DNA from: Bacteroidota bacterium
GTDB lineage: Bacteria > Bacteroidota > Bacteroidia > B-17B0 > Aurantibacillaceae
Direction of reading: 5' to 3'
Length of the DNA: 64,000 nt
Assembly: GCA_030692515.1 (NCBI GenBank)
Contig: JAUXZS010000056.1
Span: 1 to 64,000, forward strand
The notes under the pieces were generated by a model. That model was given only the letters and a program-made list of their open reading frames with translations. It did not search any database and had not been told where the DNA came from. This document shows, piece after piece, positions 43,950 through 54,240 of this stretch (position 1 is the first letter of the stretch; each line of letters begins with the position of its first letter). The translations under genes and the position numbers were made by a program.

Positions 43950-45080
43950 CTAATAACTTATATTTGCTTTTATAATAATAAATGTCTTGTTTTCAGTGTA
44001 AGGTATCATTTCAACCTCAATTTTATTTTTACTTTTTATTCTTATGTCAATAAATCCTAAGCCTGCCCCTTGCCTGTTGTCGTCCTGCTCCATTACAATA
44101 GTTTCTAAGTACAATTTCTCAATCTCTTGATCATCTAAAGAATTTACATAATCAATTCTTTTTATTAATTCATTAATTTTAGGGTTTTCAATATAATTTC
44201 CTGTAATTAATGAGCAAATATTATTATTATCTGCAACCATAAATAAACCGGGTCTATCCTCAGTATTATTTATACCTGTAGCATGATAGCTAATGTTTTG
44301 CAGTAACTCTATCATTATTGCAACTGAGGTCTTTTTAAAATTAAATTTTTCGGTAAGGTAAATACTTCCTTCTGCCATTGAGAGCAAGCTCCTAACATTT
44401 TCATGTTTAAACTGTCCTTGAAAAAATATTTTTAAATTATTGTCTGTTACTACTTTGTGAACGTTTTTTACAATGTCATAATTCGTTTTTTCTTCGGGAT
44501 TATTATTTAAATCTGTCGCCTCTGTGATTTTTGCTTGAAAATAAAAATATGAATTTTGACTATCCACATTTATAAAATCGTAGGAAAGTTTGTTTCCGCT
44601 TTTCCTTACTATTTCAATTAAACCAAGCCCCGCCCCACCCTTTTCAGAAAAATCTCCAGCGCTCAAAACACTTTTTTGATATTCCTTTAATTCTTCAGCA
44701 TTTAATGAGTTTACTTTTTCTAATTTTTGAGAAAGGGATTCGATGTTTTTGTTTTCAATGGTATTTCCCGAACCAATAAGATATCCGCCTGAAAACTTAT
44801 GAATAGAAAAGAAGCCATCCATCAACCCATTACTCTTACTTACGCCTTGGTGTCTTGTTATATTTTGAAGAGATTCAACAATAATAAAATAAACCTTTTT
44901 CTTCATTTTTAATGACTCGCTCTCCACTTCCATATTTGTTTCTGCCAAAGACAAAATACGCTCTGTAAGATCGTTGGTGAAATCGCCACTATATGCATAG
45001 TTCAATTGAAAATTATTTAGAATATTAAATAATTCAGCAATAGTTAAATATTTTTCGTTTTTTGATAAAGACATAATCAA
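43950..45080 (-). CDS. Tandem two-domain SiaB-like (DUF6272) protein kinase
   Basis: 376 residues, about twice the usual SiaB length of near 180. The two halves repeat the same layout: residues 15-195 (N-box 'FIIVESLQNITRHQ', 'GYLIGSGNTIENK', ATP-lid-like 'GGAGLGLIEIVRKSGNKLSYDF') and 200-376 (N-box 'IMIELLQNISYHA', 'CSLITGNYIENPK', 'RQGAGLGFIDIRIKSKNKIEVEM'). The Glu and Asn of the GHKL-type N-box are kept in both halves, so both may be active. It would phosphorylate the SiaC-like protein encoded next. Internal duplication in one chain is the unusual point. Start is the ATG at 45080; an ATG two codons later is possible. Confidence 0.88.
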   Translation of the reverse strand: MIMSLSKNEKYLTIAELFNILNNFQLNYAYSGDFTNDLTERILSLAETNMEVESESLKMKKKVYFIIVESLQNITRHQGVSKSNGLMDGFFSIHKFSGGYLIGSGNTIENKNIESLSQKLEKVNSLNAEELKEYQKSVLSAGDFSEKGGAGLGLIEIVRKSGNKLSYDFINVDSQNSYFYFQAKITEATDLNNNPEEKTNYDIVKNVHKVVTDNNLKIFFQGQFKHENVRSLLSMAEGSIYLTEKFNFKKTSVAIMIELLQNISYHATGINNTEDRPGLFMVADNNNICSLITGNYIENPKINELIKRIDYVNSLDDQEIEKLYLETIVMEQDDNRQGAGLGFIDIRIKSKNKIEVEMIPYTENKTFIIIKANISY

Positions 45081-45231
45081 ACTTAGAATTTTACTGCAAT
45101 TTATAAAATAATATTATAATAACTCATAGAAATTGTACTCCAATTAAGATATACAGCATATTATCAAAATATTTGGATTTTATTATTAATTCCCTAATTG
45201 ATTAATTATATTTGGTTAAATTAATATAGCT

Positions 45232-48200
45232 ATGCAATTTAAGTTTCACAAACACATCTTTATTTTCCTTTTTTCGCTGGTTTCCTTTATCGCAAGTTCT
45301 CAGAAAGGAAGCCAACTATCTAATGATACAATGAAATTTATTTCAGACTTAAACAATTATTTTATCGAGAACACCTCTAACAGACTTGAGGCTGAAACCT
45401 ATATGCGCACGTTTACCCAGCGTTGGGAGGATAACTATATAGCGGGTTATTATAAAGAAGCCACTATAAAAGCTTGTAACCTAATGGCCGTTAAGCGTCT
45501 AAAGCCCAACCCCTACCTTATTGGTTATTTTGCCGCTTTGTATGCTTCTATCGAAAAAAAATTGCCAGATGAAACTTTTAAAAATTGGCAGCTTTGTTTA
45601 GAAAAATTATTAGCAAAAAAAGGCATTGGTGGTGTTCAGGAGCTTGTTGTTATGGGCGAGAATATGTTCAATTACAATGCTTTTTACAAAACTCCATCTT
45701 ACATCTACTATTCTATTCAGCCAAACTACAAGTTTGAATATGATTCCATTTTAAAGATAACATTTAAAGACATTACTTTAATTGGAGTTAATCCGCGTGG
45801 TGACAGCATTGCAATTGAAGAAACAAATGGAATTTTTTACCCCAGTTCAGGAAACTTTGTTGGTAAAGGTGGTAAAATTAGTTGGGAGCGCTCTGGTTTA
45901 AGTAAAGATGTGTACGCCACTATTAAACGGTATAAAATTGATTGCAAAACGGGAAATTACGCAAGTGACACCGCTACTTTTGTGGGAAAACAATTTTTTG
46001 ATAAACCACAAATAGGCAGGTTTTCTGATAGAATTATTACAGAAAATGGAGAGTTAAGCTATCCACGTTTTGATTCTTACAGCAAACGCTTGGTTGTAAA
46101 AAACATTTATCCCGATGTGGATTATGATGGAGGATTTGGTATGCGAGGCCCAAAATTTGTAGGCTCGGGCACTAATAGTAATCCTGCAAGAATTATTTTT
46201 AAAAAAAACGGACTTAAGTTTTTAGAAATCAGCGCGCGTTCTTTTGGGATGAGTAAAGATAGAATTGTTGCTAACCCCGGTGCTGTTAAATTTTATTTAA
46301 ATAAAGATACTATTTATCATCCCGGATTGAGCTTTACCTATCAAGTAGAAAAACGGCTTGTAACTATTTTACGCGGGGATGATGGCTTGCAAAAAACGCC
46401 ATTTTCTAATTCATTCCATAAATACGATATGTACTTTGAACAAATTGTATGGCAATTAGATGAGCCCATTCTAGCTTTTAATTTTTTACCTAACAATTTT
46501 CAAGGCGAAGCCTATTTTGAATCTACCAATTTTTATAACAAAGAAAAAGCTGAAGCAATAAGAGGCAAAGAAAACATAAGTCCAATCGCTAAGATGATAG
46601 AGTATCATAATTTAATGGATAAGCCACTTGAATTTACTGTAGTTGATTTTGCAAAATATATAAAATATATGGCAATAGACTTGCGTCCAATCATTTTTAA
46701 AATGGCAATTTATGGTTTGATCTATTACGACCCGGAAACTGACATGATAAAAGTTAGGCAACGTTTATTTGATTATGCCGACAACTTAAAGCATAAACAC
46801 GATTACGATGTTATTACTCTTCATTCGGTAATTCAAGGTAAAGATAATGCCAGTTTAAATTTATTAAATTACGACCTAACGGTTCGTGGAGTAAAGCAAG
46901 TATTACTCAGCGATACCCAAAAAGTATTTATGTTTCCAAGAAACGGAGAACTAACTCTAAGAAAGAATAGAGAGATTGATTTTAGCGGCACCCTGTCGTC
47001 GGGAAAATTTGAGTTTATTGGGAAAGATTTTATTTTTGATTACGATGAGTTTAAAGTAAAAATGAAAACCATCGACTCCATTAAAATATATGTAGAAGCC
47101 TTTGAACCTGATGTTAACGGTAATATTCCTTTCAAAAAAGTAAGGACTTTAATTGAAAATGTAAATGGCGAATTACGAATTGATGCGCCTAAAAATAAAA
47201 GTGGTTGGGGCAGAGCTCCCACGTTTCCTTCATTTCAAAGCTTTAAAGAAAGTTATGCTTTTTATGATAAACGAACCATTTTTAAAGGCGCTTACAATAA
47301 AGACAAGTTTTATTTTAAATTGGATCCTTTTTCCATTGATAGTTTAGATGATTTTAGAAACGAGGCCTTGCGTTTTGATGGCACATTTGTGTCTGCAGAT
47401 ATCTTTCCTGTTTTTAAAGAAATTCTTACATTGCAATCAGACTATTCGTTAGGATTTATTAGACAAACCCCGCCCGGAGGATTCCCTATTTATGGTGGCA
47501 AAGGTAATTTTAATCAAGAAATCAGATTAAGTAACAAAGGATTACGAGGCGGTGGTGATTTTAATTTCAGTTCAAGCACCTCTAAAGTGTCTGATCTTAT
47601 TTTCTTTCCTGACAGCGCAAACGGAAATGCAAATACGTTTGACGTAAAAGAAGGAGATGCCCCCGAGTTTCCAACAGCACACGGAGATACCGTTCGTTTG
47701 CATTTTATGCCGTATAAAGATTTATTACAAGCCCACGACCAAAAAACTCCATTTATTGCCTATAAAGAAAAATTAGAGTTTAGAGGAAGGTTTGATCTTA
47801 CCTATAAACAACTTACAGGAAATGGCAGAGCAGATTTTGAAAAAGCTGACCTTACATCGGGAAAAATATTATTTGTAAAGCGTAGGTTTTTTAGCGACAC
47901 TGCTAATTTTCACTTAAAAGCCTTTAACGAAGATGGCTTTACCTTTAGTACAGTAAACGTAAACGCAAAAATAGATTTTGATAATCGAGTGGGAGATTTT
48001 ATTACTAATGGCGCAGGTTCTTATGTAAAGTTTGATAAGAATCAATATATCGCATTTATGGATCGCTTTAAATGGTATATGGATAGTGAAGAAATGGAGC
48101 TGGGAGACACACAGAAAAAAATTGATACCGAAGCCGCAGAAAAAGGTTTAGACTTAGAAGGGCCAGAGTTTATTAGCGTTCATCCAAAACAAGATTCACT

Positions 48201-49722
48201 AAGGTTTTTTGCACCTGGAGCAAAATACAATCTAAAAAAATACATTATTAAATGTAAAAATGTTCCTTACATAAATGTGGCTGATGCAAGAATATTTCCA
48301 GACAACGGAGATGTTACAATATTTAAAAATGCCGTAATGGATACTTTAAGGAAGTCGAGCATTCTTGCAAATACGGTTACAAAATTCCACACCATCAGAA
48401 ATACAACAACAAATATTTTTAGTAGAAGAAATTATCTCGCTTCTGGCGAATATCAATATCTTGACGAAAATGATAAGCCCTATTTAATTAAATTTAATAC
48501 AATTAGTCCGGATACTACTGGGCAAACAATTTCGGAAGGATTAATTAGCGAAAAAGAAAAATTTCAATTCAACGATCATTTTAGCTTTGCAGGAAAAGTT
48601 TATTTATTTGCAACTAACGAATTTTTGTTTTACGAAGGAGGAACTAAAATTGTAAACAACTGTAAAAAAATTGGAAAAGCTTATTTGCAATTTACAGGAG
48701 AAATAAATCCTAAAGATATTCAAATACCAATTCCTAAAAGAGCTTTAGATGTGCAGGGAGCACAAATTGGCACTGGCTTATTTTATAACCAAGATACAAA
48801 TATGGTTTACTCTTCTTTTTTATCTCTTCAAGGTGCAAGAAGCTCAAAAGTAATAATTGAAGCGGATGGGATATTAACCTACGATAAAGAAAATCAAACC
48901 TATGAGATATCAAATAAAGAAAAACTATTAGAAATGAGTTTGCCGGGCAACTATGTTAGTTTAAATACAGCCAATTGTGAAATATATACTGAGGGTAGTT
49001 ATGATATTAGTTCGGATTTAGGACAGGTAAAAATAAAAAGTGTAGGTAATGCGTTGTATAGTACTCAACATGACAGTATTAATTTTAATTTGATGATGGT
49101 GGTAGATTTCTTTTTTGAAAATAGTGCAATTAAAAAAATGGCTAAAGATTTTGAAATCTATCTAGGTGCTTTAAACCCAACTCCTTTTGAAGGAGATCTT
49201 TTTAACCATGGTTTAATTGAGCTCTTAGGAAAAGATAAGGGGGATAGAGCCTTATCTGAACTAAATTTATATGGAAACTTCAAAAAATTTCCTGATCAAT
49301 TAGAAAAAAATATTGTCTTTAATGATGTAAAATTAAATTACAACCGCACCGCAAAAGCTTTTTTATCCGAAGGTGAAATGCTTGGTATTGGAAATATCCT
49401 AAAAACTGAGATTTTTCGCTATATGAAAGGTAAAATTCAAATTAAAAAACAACGTGGTAAAGATGTTTTAGACATTTACCTTGAGGCCGATCCAAATACA
49501 TGGTATTATTTTAATTACTATAATGGGATGATGCTTGCCGTAAGCAGTAACGACCTATTTAATAAAGACATTAAAGAGCTAAAAAGTAAAAATAAAAAAA
49601 TGGATGTAGAAAAAGGCCCCTCTTATAGATTTGATGCAACAAGCGTGAAAAAGAAAGACGACTTTCTAAGAAAAATGAAGCAGTTAGGGGCAATGGGACA
49701 AGAAGAAAAGAATGAAGAATAA
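45232..49722 (+). CDS. Giant exported beta-rich protein of unknown function
   Basis: 1496 residues. Signal peptide (MQFKFHKHIFIFLFSLVSFIASSQ), then a helical region (about 25-165) and more than 1200 residues of predominantly beta sequence with patterns such as 'NGELRI', 'GELTLRKNREIDFSGTLSSGKFEFIGKDF' (parts), 'GKILFVKRRFFSDTANFHL' and 'GQVKIKSVGNALY', which recall beta-jellyroll/OstA-like stacking, and a basic C-terminal tail (KKKDDFLRKMKQLG). No T9SS domain and no known catalytic motif. I do not recognise a family with certainty. The next gene encodes a TerB-ABCG transporter 59 bp downstream, so the two may form an export system. A TATATTTG box lies at 45207-45214, 17 nt before the ATG. Confidence 0.75.
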   Translation: MQFKFHKHIFIFLFSLVSFIASSQKGSQLSNDTMKFISDLNNYFIENTSNRLEAETYMRTFTQRWEDNYIAGYYKEATIKACNLMAVKRLKPNPYLIGYFAALYASIEKKLPDETFKNWQLCLEKLLAKKGIGGVQELVVMGENMFNYNAFYKTPSYIYYSIQPNYKFEYDSILKITFKDITLIGVNPRGDSIAIEETNGIFYPSSGNFVGKGGKISWERSGLSKDVYATIKRYKIDCKTGNYASDTATFVGKQFFDKPQIGRFSDRIITENGELSYPRFDSYSKRLVVKNIYPDVDYDGGFGMRGPKFVGSGTNSNPARIIFKKNGLKFLEISARSFGMSKDRIVANPGAVKFYLNKDTIYHPGLSFTYQVEKRLVTILRGDDGLQKTPFSNSFHKYDMYFEQIVWQLDEPILAFNFLPNNFQGEAYFESTNFYNKEKAEAIRGKENISPIAKMIEYHNLMDKPLEFTVVDFAKYIKYMAIDLRPIIFKMAIYGLIYYDPETDMIKVRQRLFDYADNLKHKHDYDVITLHSVIQGKDNASLNLLNYDLTVRGVKQVLLSDTQKVFMFPRNGELTLRKNREIDFSGTLSSGKFEFIGKDFIFDYDEFKVKMKTIDSIKIYVEAFEPDVNGNIPFKKVRTLIENVNGELRIDAPKNKSGWGRAPTFPSFQSFKESYAFYDKRTIFKGAYNKDKFYFKLDPFSIDSLDDFRNEALRFDGTFVSADIFPVFKEILTLQSDYSLGFIRQTPPGGFPIYGGKGNFNQEIRLSNKGLRGGGDFNFSSSTSKVSDLIFFPDSANGNANTFDVKEGDAPEFPTAHGDTVRLHFMPYKDLLQAHDQKTPFIAYKEKLEFRGRFDLTYKQLTGNGRADFEKADLTSGKILFVKRRFFSDTANFHLKAFNEDGFTFSTVNVNAKIDFDNRVGDFITNGAGSYVKFDKNQYIAFMDRFKWYMDSEEMELGDTQKKIDTEAAEKGLDLEGPEFISVHPKQDSLRFFAPGAKYNLKKYIIKCKNVPYINVADARIFPDNGDVTIFKNAVMDTLRKSSILANTVTKFHTIRNTTTNIFSRRNYLASGEYQYLDENDKPYLIKFNTISPDTTGQTISEGLISEKEKFQFNDHFSFAGKVYLFATNEFLFYEGGTKIVNNCKKIGKAYLQFTGEINPKDIQIPIPKRALDVQGAQIGTGLFYNQDTNMVYSSFLSLQGARSSKVIIEADGILTYDKENQTYEISNKEKLLEMSLPGNYVSLNTANCEIYTEGSYDISSDLGQVKIKSVGNALYSTQHDSINFNLMMVVDFFFENSAIKKMAKDFEIYLGALNPTPFEGDLFNHGLIELLGKDKGDRALSELNLYGNFKKFPDQLEKNIVFNDVKLNYNRTAKAFLSEGEMLGIGNILKTEIFRYMKGKIQIKKQRGKDVLDIYLEADPNTWYYFNYYNGMMLAVSSNDLFNKDIKELKSKNKKMDVEKGPSYRFDATSVKKKDDFLRKMKQLGAMGQEEKNEE

Positions 49723-49781
49723 TCAATTATTTCTTTTCACAAAACAAAAAAAATATTTAACTTAAAGCCTATTTTAATTTT

Positions 49782-52700
49782 ATGAGTGAGGAAATTCTTA
49801 GGGCGTTAATGCAATTGTTCGCAATTATTGCGAAACAAGATGACGGCAGTGGCGAGTCTGAACGTAACTTTGTTCGCTCCTTTTTATCCTTCCAATTAAA
49901 TAAAACTAAAACCGAAGAGTATCTTTTGCTTTATGATAATTATTTACTTGGAAAAGATGATAAGCCAAATAAATCAGACGATGGTGAAGACGCGCCTGCA
50001 CGTCCGCGCAAAAGAAAACTAACCTCTGTTTCAGATTCTTTAAAATCGCTTACTATTTGTATAAAAATTAATAAAACACTTGCGCAAAAACAAAAAGTAA
50101 TTGTACTAGTTCGTTTATATGAATTATTAAAAGCAAACAATTCCTTTACTGAACAACGCATCGATATTATTAATACCGCGGCAGAAACGTTTAATATCCC
50201 TGAAGAAGAAAGACGAGTTGTAGAAACTTTTTTCACTCAGGCTCAAATTCCGGATGATATAGCTCAACACTTTGTAATAATAGATGATAATGCTGATAGG
50301 TTATCAAAAGCAAATCATATTCATTCTGAGGGATTAGATGGTGTTATTTTAACTATCCGTTTTCCAAGTGTAAATTTGTTATTTACAAGTTATTCCGGAA
50401 ACAGCGAATTACATATCAACGGTATTCCGGTAAACAAATCCATTGTTTATTTATTAGCTCCAGGAAGTACCATCCGAGTTCCAAGAGGCACAATCTATTA
50501 CTCAGATATCGTTGAACAATTTCTCCAAAAAACCCAAGACAATAAATTAAGTTTTGTAGTAGAAAATTTAGAATATAAATTTCCCGGTGGCAAAATTGGT
50601 TTAAGGGATATTAATATTTCTGAATCTCACAGTGCCTTAGTTGGAATTATGGGAGCAAGCGGTGCGGGCAAAACAACTTTGTTAAATGTTTTATCGGGTA
50701 TTGAAACTGCTAGTGCGGGAAGTATTCGAATCAATGGCTTAGACGTTACAAAAGATAAAACACAAATAAAAGGCTTAATCGGTTATATCTCACAAGATGA
50801 TCTTTTAATTGAAGAACTTACTGTTTACCAAAATCTATACATTAATGCGCAATTATGTTTTAAAGATAAATCACCCGAAGAATTAAAAGAAGTTGTTTTA
50901 GCGACTTTAGAAAATTTAGGCTTACTTGAAACAAAAGATATTATTGTTGGTAATGCTCTTAATAAAAAAATTAGTGGTGGTCAGCGTAAACGCTTAAACA
51001 TTGCGCTAGACCTTATAAGAGAGCCAGCAATTTTATTCGTTGATGAACCCACTTCAGGTTTATCATCTCGCGATTCTGAAAATGTAATGGATTTACTTAA
51101 AGAATTATCTCTTAAAGGAAATTTAATTTTCGTAGTTATACATCAACCATCATCAGACATTTTTAAAATGTTTGACAAAATTTGTGTTCTAGATGTTGGG
51201 GGTTATAATATTTATTATGGTAATCCGGTTGAAGCTGTTATGTACTTTAAACAAGCTGCAAATCATGCTAATTGCGATGTTGGGGAGTGTGAGTTATGTG
51301 GCAATGTTAATCCTGAATTAATATTTAATATTTTAGAAAGTCAGGAAGTAGATGAATATGGAAACTATACTGGTTTAAGAAAAGTGCAGCCTGAGGAATG
51401 GCACAGTTTATTTAAATCAAACATTACTTTTCCCGATTTTAAAGAAGTAACCGATAAAATAGTTAACGCATTTAAAATCCCCAGCATTTTAAAACAACTT
51501 TTAGTTTTTATTAAGCGAGATGTACTTTCTAAAATTGGCAACAAACAATATTTACTGATTAATTTTTTAGAGGCGCCGGTTTTAGCGTTATTACTCTCTT
51601 TTGTTATACGTTATACATCCAGAGTAAAAGGTTCTGAATATATTTTTAGAGATAATGATAATGTGCCAGCTTATATTTTTATGTGCGTTATTGTTATGCT
51701 CTTTATTGGCTTAACTGTTAGTGCCGAAGAAATTTTTAAAGATCGTAAAATTTTAAAGCGCGAACGATTCTTAAACCTTAGTCCGTTTTCATATTATTTT
51801 TCTAAAATCATTATTTTATTTATTCTCTCTGCAATTCAGAGTTTATTGTTTGTTTTAATTGGAAATTACGTTATAGAATTAAAAGGCATGAACATACAGT
51901 GTTGGTTTATGCTATTCACAGTTGCCTGTTCAGCAAACCTTATAGGCTTAAATATTTCAAGCGCATTTAATTCTGCAGTTACTATTTATATTTTAATTCC
52001 TCTTTTGATTATTCCTCAATTAATTTTAGGGGGCGCAATGTTTACTTATGATAAGCTAAACTCATCTATTGGCGGGGGCTCCGGTGTTCCTTTTGTAGCA
52101 AGCATGATGCCCTCGCGCTGGGCATACGAAGGCCTAATGGTACAACAGTTTAAATATAACAACTATCAAGGTCCATTTTTTGAGTTCGACAAAAGTATTA
52201 GTCAGGTAAATAATAAAATGACTTATTATATTCCCGAATTGGTTCAAATTAGCACAGATGCTATAAGATTATCAAAAGAAAAAACTCCAGAATCTCAAGA
52301 AAAATTAAAAGATAAATTAGCTATCCTAAAAAATGAATTAACTAGGGAAGCCAAAATAAATAAAGATGTTGTGTTTAATAATATGGATTATTTAACGCCC
52401 GAAAAATATTCAAATATTACTTTCGAAAACTTAAACAATCATTTCCTTAGACTAAACCGTTATTATAACTTCCAATTCATTCGTCATGATTTAAAAAGAA
52501 ACCTAAAACTTTCGAATATTTTAGATAGTAAAGAGGGGCAGGAGATGTTTCAAAGAATAAAAAATAAATATTCTAACGAGTATTTAGAGGATGTTGTTAA
52601 AAAGGAATATGTTAAAAACAAATATATTATTGAGGATAATCACTTAAATCAACAAATTGATGCAATTTACATTGATCCACCAAAACAATACATTTCTCAC

Positions 52701-52859
52701 GATATTCACTTCTTTTCGCCCTATAAATACCTTTTTGGTAAAGAAATTAGCAGTTTTTGGTTTAATTGTGTTGTGATTTGGGTCATTTCTTTTGTATTGT
52801 TTATTCTTTTATATTTTGAAGTTCTTAAAAAAACTTTAAATTTGTTTAACAAGCGATAA
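49782..52859 (+). CDS. ABCG-type ABC transporter with N-terminal TerB-like domain
   Basis: 1025 residues. The first 165 residues have TerB/DjlA-like helices ('ILRALMQLFAIIAKQDDGSGE', 'VIVLVRLYELLKANNSFTEQR'; shown in pieces). An FHA-like or linker region follows, then a complete ABC domain (about 260-500): Walker A GIMGASGAGKTT, signature ISGGQRKR, Walker B ILFVDEPTSGL, His switch FVVIHQPSS. This domain order (ATPase first, then an ABC2-type membrane domain at about 590-790 with six helices, then a cytoplasmic segment and a final helix near 1000) is that of half-size ABCG exporters. The 250-residue soluble insert before the last helix is atypical. Substrate unknown. Confidence 0.93.
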   Translation: MSEEILRALMQLFAIIAKQDDGSGESERNFVRSFLSFQLNKTKTEEYLLLYDNYLLGKDDKPNKSDDGEDAPARPRKRKLTSVSDSLKSLTICIKINKTLAQKQKVIVLVRLYELLKANNSFTEQRIDIINTAAETFNIPEEERRVVETFFTQAQIPDDIAQHFVIIDDNADRLSKANHIHSEGLDGVILTIRFPSVNLLFTSYSGNSELHINGIPVNKSIVYLLAPGSTIRVPRGTIYYSDIVEQFLQKTQDNKLSFVVENLEYKFPGGKIGLRDINISESHSALVGIMGASGAGKTTLLNVLSGIETASAGSIRINGLDVTKDKTQIKGLIGYISQDDLLIEELTVYQNLYINAQLCFKDKSPEELKEVVLATLENLGLLETKDIIVGNALNKKISGGQRKRLNIALDLIREPAILFVDEPTSGLSSRDSENVMDLLKELSLKGNLIFVVIHQPSSDIFKMFDKICVLDVGGYNIYYGNPVEAVMYFKQAANHANCDVGECELCGNVNPELIFNILESQEVDEYGNYTGLRKVQPEEWHSLFKSNITFPDFKEVTDKIVNAFKIPSILKQLLVFIKRDVLSKIGNKQYLLINFLEAPVLALLLSFVIRYTSRVKGSEYIFRDNDNVPAYIFMCVIVMLFIGLTVSAEEIFKDRKILKRERFLNLSPFSYYFSKIIILFILSAIQSLLFVLIGNYVIELKGMNIQCWFMLFTVACSANLIGLNISSAFNSAVTIYILIPLLIIPQLILGGAMFTYDKLNSSIGGGSGVPFVASMMPSRWAYEGLMVQQFKYNNYQGPFFEFDKSISQVNNKMTYYIPELVQISTDAIRLSKEKTPESQEKLKDKLAILKNELTREAKINKDVVFNNMDYLTPEKYSNITFENLNNHFLRLNRYYNFQFIRHDLKRNLKLSNILDSKEGQEMFQRIKNKYSNEYLEDVVKKEYVKNKYIIEDNHLNQQIDAIYIDPPKQYISHDIHFFSPYKYLFGKEISSFWFNCVVIWVISFVLFILLYFEVLKKTLNLFNKR

Positions 52860-52894
52860 TTTCTAATATACAAACAAAACAGAAAAAACTTTAC

Positions 52895-53305
52895 ATGAAA
52901 ACAAAATTATTTATTGGGTTAAGTTTAATTATTTCGAGTTACTTTTTAAAAGCTCAGTGTGTTTCGGATAACTGTAACTCAAAACTAGGAAACTTTACTT
53001 ATTTAAAAACTATTTATGTAGATAATACTAAACTTGAGAGTAAACCCAACATGGTTACCTATCTATTTAGTAAAGGTTCGACCTACATGCTTTTATGTTG
53101 CGATCAGGCGATAAAAGGAAGCCGCCTAATTGTAAATGTTTACGATAAAGAAAAGAATTTGATTGCTACTAATAAATTGAAAAAGAAATTCTACCCTTCA
53201 ATTCAATACCCATGCACAGCAACCGGTATTTATTATATTGAATCTTTTTATGAAGACTCTAAAGACCCATGTGGCGTAAACGTTTTAGGTTTCTCTAAGT
53301 CTTAA
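52895..53305 (+). CDS. Small exported protein of unknown function
   Basis: 136 residues with signal peptide MKTKLFIGLSLIISSYFLKAQ. The mature part contains six Cys (CVSDNC, LLCCD, YPC, DPC), which suggests disulfides, and beta strands. Unrecognised. It follows the ABCG gene by 35 bp and precedes the lipoprotein gene by 26 bp on the same strand, so all three genes may share a transcript. Confidence 0.7.
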   Translation: MKTKLFIGLSLIISSYFLKAQCVSDNCNSKLGNFTYLKTIYVDNTKLESKPNMVTYLFSKGSTYMLLCCDQAIKGSRLIVNVYDKEKNLIATNKLKKKFYPSIQYPCTATGIYYIESFYEDSKDPCGVNVLGFSKS

Positions 53306-53331
53306 TTTTCTTTTATCTACAAAAAACTATT

Positions 53332-54240
53332 ATGAAAAATTTTAGCCGTTTTGGTATTATTATACTCGCAACAGTGTTTGTATTAACAAGCTGTGGAGGC
53401 GATGACGAAAAGTTTATTGAAAAGAAGGAAAATAGCGACACAATTCCGGTTAAAATAAAGCCGGATATTTCGGCTGAAGTAATCAATGACATCATAATGT
53501 CAATTCCTTCGCCGCTCGAAATGGCAACCATGCTTAAAGACAATGGACAAGGCTATGATGCTAATTTACTAAATCCATCAACTAACATCATAAAGTACAA
53601 CACAAATTATAAAATTGCTTTTAATATTGGAGTTTATAGTGCAGATTTAGGTTATATCAACATCTACGAAAAAACTTTTTCTGCAATGAGCTATTTGCAA
53701 AACATTAAAAAGTTAGGAGACGACATTCATATTGGTCAGTTTTTTGATTTTGAAACGCTTAAACGTTTAGCAACCAATACTAAAAATTATGATTCATTAA
53801 TTTTTATTAGTACAGATAATTTTAATAAAATGGATGCGCACTTAAGAACTCAAAACAGAAACGAACTAAGCGTATTAATGATTAGTGGCGCCTGGCTAGA
53901 AGGTGTTAATATTGCATGCCAAGTAGCCAAATTAAAGCCAAACAAAGATTTAACGGAGCGTTTAGGATTTGAAAAAATAAATCTGGATAATATTTTAGTT
54001 ATTTTAAATGCATATAAAAACGATGAGTATTTTGGTAAAATTGTTACTGAGTTCGAAAAATTAAAACAAATTTATAGTCAAATAACAATTAGCTATACAT
54101 ACGTGGAGCCTGAAACAAAAGAGGTAAACGGACAGTTAGTTATTGTAAACAAAAGCAAAAGCACTGTAGATATTACTGATGAGCAGCTTAAGCAAATTAT
54201 TGATGAAATTGCGAGAGTTAGAAATACGATGATTAATTAA
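53332..54240 (+). CDS. Lipoprotein of unknown function
   Basis: 302 residues. Signal peptide with lipobox LTSC (Cys21) followed by GGDDE, so an exported lipoprotein. The rest is mainly helical with 'IPSPLEMATMLKDNG', 'YKIAFNIGVYSADLGYINIYE' and a C-terminal helical segment. I do not recognise the family. The stop overlaps the stop of the convergent DUF58 gene by 4 bp. Confidence 0.75.
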   Translation: MKNFSRFGIIILATVFVLTSCGGDDEKFIEKKENSDTIPVKIKPDISAEVINDIIMSIPSPLEMATMLKDNGQGYDANLLNPSTNIIKYNTNYKIAFNIGVYSADLGYINIYEKTFSAMSYLQNIKKLGDDIHIGQFFDFETLKRLATNTKNYDSLIFISTDNFNKMDAHLRTQNRNELSVLMISGAWLEGVNIACQVAKLKPNKDLTERLGFEKINLDNILVILNAYKNDEYFGKIVTEFEKLKQIYSQITISYTYVEPETKEVNGQLVIVNKSKSTVDITDEQLKQIIDEIARVRNTMIN

